The position numbers were made by a program, and so were the translations under genes. A stretch of 33,186 bases of DNA from positions 1-33,186 of the forward strand of contig JAQBPR010000050.1 in the NCBI GenBank assembly GCA_028287395.1, written 5' to 3'. Source of the stretch: Bacilli bacterium (GTDB lineage: Bacteria > Bacillota > Bacilli > Paenibacillales > NBRC-103111). This document shows, one piece after another, positions 7,930 through 14,861 of this stretch (its first letter is position 1; every line of letters begins with the position of its first letter). The notes below the pieces were generated by a model that worked only from the letters and a program-made list of their open reading frames with translations, did not search any database and had not been told where the DNA came from.

Positions 7930-7955
7930 AAAGGAGCTGCCGCGGCAACTCCTTT
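7930..7955. other. Strong hairpin downstream of the MarR remnant
   Basis: AAAGGAG/CTCCTTT encloses the perfect palindrome TGCCGCGGCA. There is no T-run on the + side, so terminator function is uncertain. The rest of 7881-8155 holds no gene I can support. Confidence 0.4.
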
Positions 7956-8155
7956 ACTAATGTTACAACCAATGCCAATAATGCTTAACCACACGGACAA
8001 TTTACCGTTCTGTAACATAGCCCGGCATTGAAATTTTCGCCCCTGACCAACAAACCGTTCAATACTAGCTTAGTTTTTGCGTTAACCTAATTATTACATT
8101 CTATTAATCTTGCGGTAATAAACGAAATGCATAATATCAATAGGGAGGTGATATT

Positions 8156-8218
8156 GTGTATTATGAAGAAGATAAAGAGCCTTTTGAAGCAGAAAATAAA
8201 GAAGAGCCGGAGGAATGA
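8156..8218 (+). CDS. Candidate 20-residue acidic peptide
   Basis: A very strong ribosome site (AGGGAGGTGAT) ends 3 nt before GTG 8156, which opens a 20-codon frame reading VYYEEDKEPFEAENKEEPEE in literal translation, with nine Glu. The peptide has no signal or membrane segment. Such short Glu-rich ORFs may be real small proteins, or the ribosome site may be left from a deleted gene. The stop codon runs into a perfect 12-bp palindrome (TGAGAATTCTCA, 8216-8227). No family recognised; convergent with exoA 30 bp away. Confidence 0.35.
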   Translation: MYYEEDKEPFEAENKEEPEE

Positions 8219-8247
8219 GAATTCTCATAGCAGCCGATTTTTTTTAT

Positions 8248-9006
8248 TTAAACGTTAATTTCTAGAATTACAGGACAATGATCGCTGCCTAATACATGGC
8301 AATCGATTTGTGCATCCTTTAATAAGGAATCCAGTCTGGAAGAAGCAAGAAAATAATCAATTCTCCATCCGACATTCCGCGCTCTCACCCCTGGCATTAC
8401 AGACCACCAGGTATAAGCGTCCTCCCGTTGAGGATAGAGATGTCTGAAGGTATCCATAAAGCCTGCGTCCAATAACTGGGTCATCTTATCCCGTTCTTCC
8501 GGGGTAAAGCCAGCATTGTTAAGATTGGATTTCCAGTTCTTGAGGTCAATCTCACGGTGGGCAACATTTAAATCACCGCAAGCAATAACAGGCTTATGGG
8601 TGTTTAATTGCTGAAGGTAGCTTCTAAACCGTTCCTCCCATTCTAGCCTGAATGCTAACCTAGAAAGATCGCGTCTAGCATTTGGTGTATAGACATTTAC
8701 GAGATAGAAGGTTTCGAACTCCAACGTTATAATCCGCCCCTCTGGCTCTTCTGCATCCTCCCCCAAGCCGTACCTCACAGACAAGGGTTTGACCTTGGTG
8801 AACACAGCAGTTCCGGAATACCCCTTTTTAACTGCGTAATTCCAATATTGTGTATATTCCTCGCCATGATCCAAGCTAATTTGACCCTCCTGAAGCTTCG
8901 TCTCCTGAATACAGAAAATATCCGCATCCGTTTCTTTGAAGTAATCATTAAATCCTTTTTTTACGCATGCCCTTAACCCGTTTACATTCCATGATACCAG
9001 CTTCAT
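8248..9006 (-). CDS. exoA: Exodeoxyribonuclease III (AP endonuclease)
   Basis: This 252-residue protein matches the length and motif order of the ExoIII/ExoA family (endonuclease/exonuclease/phosphatase fold). Motifs include SWNVNGLRA at the N-terminus, the metal-binding Glu35 in IQETK, VYTPNA, catalytic ACGDLNVAH, YTWWS, NVGWRIDYFL and the C-terminal GSDHCPV. The enzyme incises DNA 5' of abasic sites and trims 3'-blocked ends in base excision repair. It sits in the cytoplasm on the nucleoid. Start ATG 9006 has AGGGG 11-12 nt upstream. Another nuclease gene lies about 100 bp upstream on the same strand; co-transcription is possible but not shown. All catalytic motifs are intact. Confidence 0.93.
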   Translation of the reverse strand: MKLVSWNVNGLRACVKKGFNDYFKETDADIFCIQETKLQEGQISLDHGEEYTQYWNYAVKKGYSGTAVFTKVKPLSVRYGLGEDAEEPEGRIITLEFETFYLVNVYTPNARRDLSRLAFRLEWEERFRSYLQQLNTHKPVIACGDLNVAHREIDLKNWKSNLNNAGFTPEERDKMTQLLDAGFMDTFRHLYPQREDAYTWWSVMPGVRARNVGWRIDYFLASSRLDSLLKDAQIDCHVLGSDHCPVILEINV

Positions 9007-9104
9007 CGGTGCTTATCCCCTTACCCAAACATACTTTCCTTTATAATAAGTCAAATTGTTTAATACTTGCAATAACCTTCTTCATGTCTTCTGAGACGCC
9101 GGTT

Positions 9105-9881
9105 TTAGACGACCTTTTCTGAGCTAAACTGCGGTGCCTTCGTTATTTCAGCCATAAAATAGGCTTCCAATTCCGCAAGCTTCTTTAAATCGGTTAGGGC
9201 TACTTTGCCTGTTAGATAATGCTCGATGAACAGCTCCCATTTCGGGGTGATTTTTTGATTTATCATTGCCTGGGCTGCATTTTTGACCAATCTTCGTTCT
9301 TTGGCGTTGGTGTATGAATCTTTAAATTGCTGTTTTAGTTCAAAATCCAGCTCATTGAAAATCCTCCGGAATACATCCGAGGTCATGCGAGCGTCGTCTA
9401 AAGCCCGATGTGCCAATCCATGGGCAGAGATATCGAGGTCAATAAGAGCAGACTCCACACTAACATCGTTCTTGAGGTTCTTATAGCGAACGAATCCTTT
9501 TAATAAATCATAATATTGGACATTCATCCAGAAGGCATCATCCAGCTTATGCATTCGGGTATCATATACGATACGCTTCAAATCCTCGCCGCCCCATGTT
9601 ACAAACAGGAGTGATTCACTTTGATTTAGCCATTCCATGAAATCGAACATGACCTTTGTGAAGCCGGAGGCTTGATCAATTTCTTCCTGGGGAATCCCGG
9701 TTTTCTGTTTAATAAAGCTATTTAGTTTAGAGAAATAAACCGGTTTGATCAAAGCTGAGAATTCATCCTTTTGCTGTAAGGACGAGTCTAACCTTACAGC
9801 TCCAATCTCTATGACCTCCATAGGCAAATCACTCGCAAACTTGCGCCCATTGAATTCGATATCCATAATAATATAGTCCAA
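9105..9881 (-). CDS. DEDDh-family 3'-5' exonuclease
   Basis: This 258-residue protein has an RNase T/DNA polymerase III epsilon-type exonuclease domain in the first about 180 residues. Motif I is IMDIEFN (the Asp-x-Glu pair) and motif III is AHRALDDARMT (His and Asp of DEDDh). GIPQEEID and FVTWGGEDL lie between them. The C-terminal about 75 residues are helical and family-specific. The start is TTG 9881, with GGGGG 8 nt upstream; the in-frame ATG 15 nt downstream has no ribosome site. It may resemble the Bacillus KapD-type exonucleases, but the extra C-terminus makes this uncertain. Substrate (DNA or RNA) is not evident. Confidence 0.8.
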   Translation of the reverse strand: MDYIIMDIEFNGRKFASDLPMEVIEIGAVRLDSSLQQKDEFSALIKPVYFSKLNSFIKQKTGIPQEEIDQASGFTKVMFDFMEWLNQSESLLFVTWGGEDLKRIVYDTRMHKLDDAFWMNVQYYDLLKGFVRYKNLKNDVSVESALIDLDISAHGLAHRALDDARMTSDVFRRIFNELDFELKQQFKDSYTNAKERRLVKNAAQAMINQKITPKWELFIEHYLTGKVALTDLKKLAELEAYFMAEITKAPQFSSEKVV

Positions 9882-10058
9882 GCTAGTAACCCCCGATTAA
9901 TAAGTACATGGTTTCTATTCTAACAAAAAATCGGGAGGTCATAAAGAAAATCTGAATATCGTTTATGGTGATTCTACATCTATTCAGGTTTATTCTCGTT
10001 TATAGAGTTGTTTGGTAAGTCGTTCATTTAGATATTTTTTCCAAATTGACGAAAGTGA

Positions 10059-10937
10059 TTAATCTCCGATTATATTTGTACCCCGTGCAACGAGTAAAAT
10101 AGTGTTTTTAGAAGGATCTTGAACGAGCCATCCTCCATCTTGCTGTTCAACGGGAATCCCGGCATTTTTCAAGTTCGTTAGGATCGTTTCCAATTCATTA
10201 GTGTTCGGAATGATAATCGAATAATATCGCAATCCGACAGCATCTGGCGGGGGTGGAGGAGCGCCTACACCGGCCCAAGTATTCAATCCGATATGGTGAT
10301 GATAACCACCTGCGGAAATAAACAAAGCCATATCTCCCATTTTTGCCGTTATCTCGAAACCAAGGGTTTGACAATAAAATTGTTCAGCTTTTTGAAGGTC
10401 CGCGACATGAAGATGAACGTGTCCAATGATCGTTTCTGAAGACAGCTTGTTCCAGGTTTGCTCCCCTGCTTCATCTAATAAGCTTTGCCATTCAATCGGA
10501 TCGGTGGCCATAATGACTTGCTTTTGTCCATCCCATTTCCAAGTGCTTCGCGGCCGATCCGCATAGATTTCGATCCCGTTATTATCCGGATCGGTAATGT
10601 ACAACGCTTCGCTGACGAGATGGTCTCCTTGACCCACATGAATTTGATGATGAAGGAGATTGCGTAAAGAGAGGCTCAAATCCTCTCTAGTGGGCACTAG
10701 AATAGCAAAATGATACAGTCCTGTAGTATTTCTACGAGGTACAATAACGGCGTTCGGAATTTCCTCCAGCACCAATAATCGATTTTTGCCATCCACTGTA
10801 AGCTCGGCAGTATTTCCTACCTTTTGCAAAAGCTCAAAGCCAACGACTTCACGGTAAAATTGGATCGAACGTTCAAGCTGACTGACTTTTAAATGAATCT
10901 GACCTATTTCAGTGTTTGGATGAATAGTGTGTGTCAT
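10059..10937 (-). CDS. catE: CatE-like catechol 2,3-dioxygenase (two VOC domains)
   Basis: This 292-residue protein has two vicinal-oxygen-chelate halves. The first has metal-ligand-type residues His15 (IGQIHLKV), His77 (LYHFAIL) and Glu123 (NGIEIYADRP). The second repeats IGHVHLHV (His175) and HHHIGLNTW, but the position matching Glu123 is Leu (NTILL). Length and the DPDNNGIEIYADRPRSTW segment match Bacillus CatE, an extradiol dioxygenase that detoxifies catechols. Start ATG 10937 has AGGAGG 9 nt upstream. An excellent promoter with an overlapping dyad operator lies about 70-100 bp upstream, implying repression relieved by thiol-reactive or phenolic compounds as with catDE. A catD partner is absent. 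Other glyoxalase-type roles remain possible. Confidence 0.78.
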   Translation of the reverse strand: MTHTIHPNTEIGQIHLKVSQLERSIQFYREVVGFELLQKVGNTAELTVDGKNRLLVLEEIPNAVIVPRRNTTGLYHFAILVPTREDLSLSLRNLLHHQIHVGQGDHLVSEALYITDPDNNGIEIYADRPRSTWKWDGQKQVIMATDPIEWQSLLDEAGEQTWNKLSSETIIGHVHLHVADLQKAEQFYCQTLGFEITAKMGDMALFISAGGYHHHIGLNTWAGVGAPPPPPDAVGLRYYSIIIPNTNELETILTNLKNAGIPVEQQDGGWLVQDPSKNTILLVARGTNIIGD

Positions 10938-10990
10938 GTATTGGAACCTCCTAAGTTATTCATTTTGTGGTAACTCATTTAAATCGTTGT

Positions 10991-11013
10991 TACTTACCTT
11001 TTGTTAGTAAGTA
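10991..11013. promoter_or_regulatory. Dyad operator overlapping the catE -10
   Basis: Perfect 7-bp inverted repeat TACTTAC (10991-10997) / GTAAGTA (11007-11013) with a 9-nt spacer. Its right arm covers part of the -10, so a bound repressor would block RNA polymerase. The TTAC...GTAA style resembles sites of the MarR/DUF24 (HxlR) regulators YodB/CatR of Bacillus. An HxlR-type gene is at 18659-19123. Confidence 0.6.
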
Positions 11014-11038
11014 TATTTTAATAATTATTATGTGTCAA
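11010..11038 (-). promoter_or_regulatory. Sigma-A promoter of catE
   Basis: Consensus TTGACA (11033-11038, minus strand), 17-nt spacer, TATACT (11010-11015). The untranslated leader would be about 65 nt. Confidence 0.82.
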
Positions 11039-11087
11039 GCTAACCACATTATTCGCAATTATGGCCCTCTAGTAAGCTCTATATTCA

Positions 11088-11130
11088 TAAAAAATGCAAA
11101 CCGAAAACCTTTGAGGCTTCGGTTTGCATT
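11088..11130 (-). terminator. Terminator of a decayed minus-strand gene
   Basis: A perfect 13-bp stem (AATGCAAACCGAA / TTCGGTTTGCATT) with a 12-nt loop is followed on the minus strand by a six-T run. It follows the coding remnant at 11174-11284 and lies upstream of the catE promoter, so it now insulates catE. Confidence 0.7.
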
Positions 11131-11173
11131 GTACTGATTTGGAAGTTAATACGCATGGCTTGTTTGGGCAATA

Positions 11174-11284
11174 TCAAGCGGTGACTCTGTTGATTACGCA
11201 TTCATGGGTATATTTAAATGATTTATCGCGATAATGCCAACGATAATATGTATATCCCTTAGTATAACCTTCTTTTACTACAAG
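11174..11284 (-). pseudogene. C-terminal remnant of an unrecognised gene
   Basis: The minus strand reads VVKEGYTKGYTYYRWHYRDK then SFKYTHECVINRVTA and TGA, 36 codons of protein-like sequence rich in Tyr/Arg/Lys. It is open only from 11284, where TAA interrupts it, and has no start or ribosome site. A terminator sits 44 bp after the stop, as expected for a genuine gene end. The upstream part is lost or scrambled within 11285-11470, where I see only the ilvD leader. No family recognised. Confidence 0.4.
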
Positions 11285-11470
11285 TTAAATAAAAATAATG
11301 TTTGCTCCAAATAATTATCCAAGATACAGTTTTATGACAATACATATGTTTTCCTGGTTTTTTCAATGCCATACGTAGTTTACGGGTTTTCAATTGCCAT
11401 GAAAAATGGTACAGTTTAAAGATATAGCGTGACAACGCAATGAATTTATCGATATGGAGGAATTTTCGAA

Positions 11471-13156
11471 ATGGCAGGTACAAAAATGAGAAGTGATATG
11501 ATTAAAAAAGGGTTCGATCGTGCACCGCATCGTAGTTTATTGCGTGCAGCTGGTGTTAAGGAAGAAGATTTTAATAAACCGTTTATTGCCGTGTGCAACT
11601 CATATGTGGATATTGTTCCGGGGCATGTACATCTTCAAGAATTCGGAAAAATAGTAAAAGAAGCGATTCGTGAAGCAGGCGGCGTTCCATTCGAATTTAA
11701 TACGATTGGGGTCGATGATGGCATTGCGATGGGGCATATAGGCATGCGTTATTCGCTGCCAAGTCGTGAAATTATCGCCGATTCAGTAGAAACTATGATC
11801 GCTGCGCATTGGTTCGATGGTATGGTTTGTATCCCTAACTGCGATAAAATTACGCCGGGTATGATGATGGGCGCGCTTCGTGTGAATATTCCGACGGTAT
11901 TTGTAAGCGGTGGGCCGATGAAAGCAGGCAAAGACAAAAACGGAAAGTCGATTTCATTATCGTCCGTCTTTGAAGGCGTAGGCGCTCATCAAGCTGGTAA
12001 AATCACAGATGAGGCATTGGAAGAGCTTGAACAGTATGGTTGTCCAACCTGTGGATCTTGCTCAGGTATGTTTACTGCGAACTCAATGAACTGTTTGGCA
12101 GAAGGCTTAGGTCTTGCTTTGCCTGGGAACGGCACTATACTAGCCGTTGCTGAAGAACGTAAGGAATTTGTTAAACGTTCAGCTAAGCAATTGATGGAAT
12201 TGATTAAATCCGATATTAAGCCGCGTGACATCGTGACCATGGATGCGATTGATAATGCTTTTGCATTGGACATGGCAATGGGTGGATCAACGAATACAGT
12301 GTTACACACACTCGCTCTAGCACATGAAGCTGGTTTTGAATATCCGATTGAACGAATCAATGAAATCGCGAAACGTGTACCGCATTTGGCAAAGATCGCG
12401 CCAGCTTCGGATTATCATATTGAAGATGTGCATAATGCCGGCGGAGTAAGTGCAATTATCAATGAATTGCTGAAAAAACCAGGTGCCCTGAATGGTGATT
12501 GTATCACAGTAACAGGCAAAACTTTACGTGAGGGTGTAGCTGGCTGTGAAATTCTCAACAAAGACGTGATTCGTTCGTTGGACAACCCGCATAGTCAGCA
12601 AGGTGGACTTGCTGTACTATTCGGTAACTTAGCGCCGCAAGGCAGTATTATTAAAGTGGGTGCGGTCGATAAGGAAGTTGGAGGTTTCTTCTCCGGTCCT
12701 GCAATTTGCTTTGAATCACAAGAAGAATCATTACTCGGTATTGCTAATGGTAAAGTCAAAGAAGGACATGTCGTGGTGATCCGTTATGAGGGCCCAAAGG
12801 GTGGTCCAGGCATGCCTGAGATGCTTGCTCCAACGTCGCAAATTGTCGGCATGGGACTAGGCGCCAAGGTTGGACTCATTACAGACGGTCGCTTCTCTGG
12901 CGCATCCCGCGGTATCAGCATCGGTCATATTTCACCAGAAGCTGCAGAAGGCGGGCCCATCGCTTTTGTCGAAAATGGCGATATTATCGAGCTTGATCTA
13001 GTAAATCGTACAATTGAATTGAAAGTCAGCGAAGAAGAAATGGCACACCGTCGAACAAATTGGAAAGGCTTTGAACCCAAAATTAAAACGGGCTACTTGG
13101 CGCGTTATTCCAAATTGGTTACTTCTGCAAGCACGGGCGGCGTTATGAAAATTTAA
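11471..13156 (+). CDS. ilvD: Dihydroxy-acid dehydratase
   Basis: This 561-residue enzyme catalyses the dehydration step of valine, isoleucine and pantothenate/leucine precursor synthesis (2,3-dihydroxy acids to 2-keto acids). Seen motifs are [30 protein letters not shown] (Cys124), [18 protein letters not shown] (Cys197), [14 protein letters not shown] and [18 protein letters not shown] occupies the place where [2Fe-2S] relatives carry an extra cysteine, which suggests an oxygen-sensitive [4Fe-4S] enzyme (inference). GGAGG lies 10 nt before the ATG. It is monocistronic, with no other ilv gene nearby and a strong terminator after it. The leader holds a weak promoter-like TTGCCA-17-TAAAGA; I found no T-box or convincing CodY site. 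Confidence 0.95.
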   Translation: MAGTKMRSDMIKKGFDRAPHRSLLRAAGVKEEDFNKPFIAVCNSYVDIVPGHVHLQEFGKIVKEAIREAGGVPFEFNTIGVDDGIAMGHIGMRYSLPSREIIADSVETMIAAHWFDGMVCIPNCDKITPGMMMGALRVNIPTVFVSGGPMKAGKDKNGKSISLSSVFEGVGAHQAGKITDEALEELEQYGCPTCGSCSGMFTANSMNCLAEGLGLALPGNGTILAVAEERKEFVKRSAKQLMELIKSDIKPRDIVTMDAIDNAFALDMAMGGSTNTVLHTLALAHEAGFEYPIERINEIAKRVPHLAKIAPASDYHIEDVHNAGGVSAIINELLKKPGALNGDCITVTGKTLREGVAGCEILNKDVIRSLDNPHSQQGGLAVLFGNLAPQGSIIKVGAVDKEVGGFFSGPAICFESQEESLLGIANGKVKEGHVVVIRYEGPKGGPGMPEMLAPTSQIVGMGLGAKVGLITDGRFSGASRGISIGHISPEAAEGGPIAFVENGDIIELDLVNRTIELKVSEEEMAHRRTNWKGFEPKIKTGYLARYSKLVTSASTGGVMKI

Positions 13157-13174
13157 TTCAGCTCCTGTAAACCA

Positions 13175-13210
13175 TAAAAAAACCGTTCCTCTGAGGGAAC
13201 GGTTTTTTTA
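13175..13210. terminator. Bidirectional terminator between ilvD and the NlpC/P60 gene
   Basis: Stem AACCGTTCC / GGGAACGGTT with a short loop, flanked by seven A's on the left and seven T's on the right. It can serve ilvD (+) and the convergent hydrolase gene (-). Confidence 0.9.
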
Positions 13211-13246
13211 TGGAGTTAAAATGGACTCACTAGAAGCTTGTCCAAA

Positions 13247-13756
13247 TTATTTGCCAGCGTTATCTTTTTCATCCTTTTGTACTGTTTTTTCTTTTGGTTC
13301 TGCAGTGACTTTGTTGTACAAGTCATCGCCCATAACTCGGCGAGCAGTGACATAACGATTGGCATAATAGGTTTCGCTCAACTTGCTTTTGATCACGCCG
13401 GAATCTGAGGCATGAGCAAAATATCCGTCTCCGATATAAATACCTACATGCGAAATTCCAGAATGGCCTGTTTTGAAAAACACTAGATCGCCCGCTCTTA
13501 AATCGCTTTTGGCAACATGGTCGCCTTCAAAACTTTGCTCCTTCGAACTGTGCGGCAAGTCGACATCAAATTTAGAAAATATGTACTGTGTAAAACCAGA
13601 ACAATCAAATCCATCGGGTGTTGTGCCAGCCCATACATAAGGAGTTCCAATAAGTTTGTCAATCTTCGCGTTCAACTCAGACGCTGCCGAAACGCTTCCA
13701 ACCATAAAGCTTATACTAAAAACCAAAGTAAACAAAAACAAGACTGCCTTTTTCAA
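13247..13756 (-). CDS. Secreted NlpC/P60 peptidoglycan endopeptidase
   Basis: This 169-residue protein has a signal peptide of about 25 residues (MKKAVLFLFTLVFSISFMVG, cleaved near SVSAA). The NlpC/P60 domain carries catalytic Cys52 (DGFDCSGF), His103 (SHVGIYIGDG) and a polar His115 (FAHAS). Such enzymes cut gamma-D-Glu-meso-DAP or related stem-peptide bonds in the wall. There is no LysM or SH3 wall-binding domain; the tail after about 150 is charged and low in complexity. The start is TTG 13756, with AAGGAG 8 nt upstream. The leader is a c-di-AMP riboswitch, tying expression to second-messenger level. The gene stands alone between terminators. Confidence 0.92.
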   Translation of the reverse strand: MKKAVLFLFTLVFSISFMVGSVSAASELNAKIDKLIGTPYVWAGTTPDGFDCSGFTQYIFSKFDVDLPHSSKEQSFEGDHVAKSDLRAGDLVFFKTGHSGISHVGIYIGDGYFAHASDSGVIKSKLSETYYANRYVTARRVMGDDLYNKVTAEPKEKTVQKDEKDNAGK

Positions 13757-13772
13757 AGCAAAATCTCCTTCC

Positions 13773-13888
13773 AGGTCGCCTACGAGGTTAGCTTGAGGGT
13801 TCGGTTGAAGGTTCCCTATGATCTCTTGACTTCGAGATCAATTCACCCAAGATTGGTTCCCCCGTTTCCTTCAAAAAGGAATTCGGCA
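13773..13888 (-). promoter_or_regulatory. c-di-AMP riboswitch (ydaO/yuaA class)
   Basis: On the minus strand the leader has the class's conserved blocks in order: GCCGAATTC, ACGGGGGAACCA, TTGGGTGAAT, a variable hairpin (TTGATCTC/GAGATCA), AGGGAACCTTCAACCGAACC, and AGCTAACCTCGTAGGC. The last pairs with the first to close P1. A -10 TATACT (13892-13897) sits just upstream, so transcription would begin at the aptamer. The hydrolase ribosome site begins about 10 nt after P1 with no terminator between, so control may be at translation initiation. In Bacillus this riboswitch turns genes off when c-di-AMP binds. Confidence 0.9.
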
Positions 13889-13977
13889 ATAAGTATATTT
13901 TATTTCAGAATATTAAAATTCTACAAAATAACTGAAATTCCTGCATAATTTTTATTTTTATTTTTAAAAATGTGAAC

Positions 13978-14003
13978 AAAAAAAGACCCCGTGCTACGGA
14001 GTC
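13978..14003 (-). terminator. Terminator of the M1 peptidase/membrane protein operon
   Basis: Minus-strand stem GACTCCG/CGGGGTC (one G-T pair) with a 5-nt loop, then seven T's, 33 nt after the membrane-protein stop. Confidence 0.82.
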
Positions 14004-14035
14004 CATATTGTATAAGGGATTGTCGAATGATGTAA

Positions 14036-14851
14036 CTAAAAATTAGTTTCTGTCGTATAAAGTTGATGTTGAGCAGAAATCCCCCATAAATCGAATAGAG
14101 TTTGGATAAAACGATAGGCTTGGTATAAAATTAACGTCCAGAAGCTTGCCCATATCCAAACGACCGATGCAGATAATGCTGCCAAGAGAAAAGAACCGAA
14201 TATCAGTGCGAGGGAAATTCCGACAATGGGAAATAATCGGCGAACTGTTAGGTGGAGTGACCCTATCCATGAACGTGTCCATGTTTTACCGAATTGAAGA
14301 TACATAAAGCTTAAATGCAGAATATATCCGTAAAGTAAATAAATGGAGATATAAGGGAGCAAAACGATGGAAGCTGACTTATAATCACTGCTTAGCAAAA
14401 GGTGACCCCACTTAGGCAGCAGGTTATACAATGGAGCTAACGTCAAAATCATCTGGATCAAATAGTAAAAGAAAAAGGTAACACCTAATTCACGTATTCC
14501 TTTGAAAAAACGATAGCCGGAATTTAAATGTGTTTGGCGTAGGGAGTAATAAATTCCTGCATTGAGCAAAGGCGTAACAACCATCTTTGCCAGCAGCAGT
14601 AAAAGCAATAACCAAAGATAGGAGTGAATGAAGTCGGTTTTCATTAATTGGAATTGCCCCTCGGCAAGGAATAACTGCGTTTGCCCACCGGAAACTTGGA
14701 TTCCCGGATAACGATGTAATAGGGGCACGACAGTAGATTGAACCATACTGTAGAGGACAAATCCCCAGACCAGCCGATAAGCAAACAAGATCAATAAAAC
14801 AAAGGGCTGCTTTAATGCAGTTTTCCATCCTTCTTTTATATGTTTAAACAT
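14036..14851 (-). CDS. Polytopic membrane protein of unknown function
   Basis: This 271-residue protein has about six hydrophobic segments (near 17-38, 78-100, 125-150, 160-185, 205-235, 235-255). An about 35-residue polar loop follows the first segment, and the N-terminus is amphipathic (MFKHIKEGWKTALKQPFVLL). There are no ATP-binding, catalytic or transporter signatures. It lies 10 bp after the M1 peptidase, with its own GAGGTG ribosome site 5 nt before the ATG and a shared terminator, so the two are co-transcribed. A role as partner or localisation factor for the membrane-anchored peptidase is a guess. I do not recognise the family. Confidence 0.7.
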   Translation of the reverse strand: MFKHIKEGWKTALKQPFVLLILFAYRLVWGFVLYSMVQSTVVPLLHRYPGIQVSGGQTQLFLAEGQFQLMKTDFIHSYLWLLLLLLLAKMVVTPLLNAGIYYSLRQTHLNSGYRFFKGIRELGVTFFFYYLIQMILTLAPLYNLLPKWGHLLLSSDYKSASIVLLPYISIYLLYGYILHLSFMYLQFGKTWTRSWIGSLHLTVRRLFPIVGISLALIFGSFLLAALSASVVWIWASFWTLILYQAYRFIQTLFDLWGISAQHQLYTTETNF

Positions 14852-14861
14852 GTTTCACCTC

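Noticed and set aside
7806..8018. Minus-strand 70-codon frame opening MLQNGKLSVWLSIIGIGCN
   Set aside because: No ribosome site, runs through a hairpin and into the MarR remnant, and no family was recognised; residual coding value cannot be excluded.
11455..11475. CodY-like AATTTTCGAAAT at the ilvD start
   Set aside because: Only a partial match to the 15-bp CodY consensus and it overlaps the start codon; too weak to call.
11259..11483. Minus-strand 74-codon frame over the ilvD leader
   Set aside because: It covers the ilvD ribosome site and start, has no ribosome site of its own, and shows no family likeness; only the downstream out-of-frame piece (11174-11284) looks protein-like.
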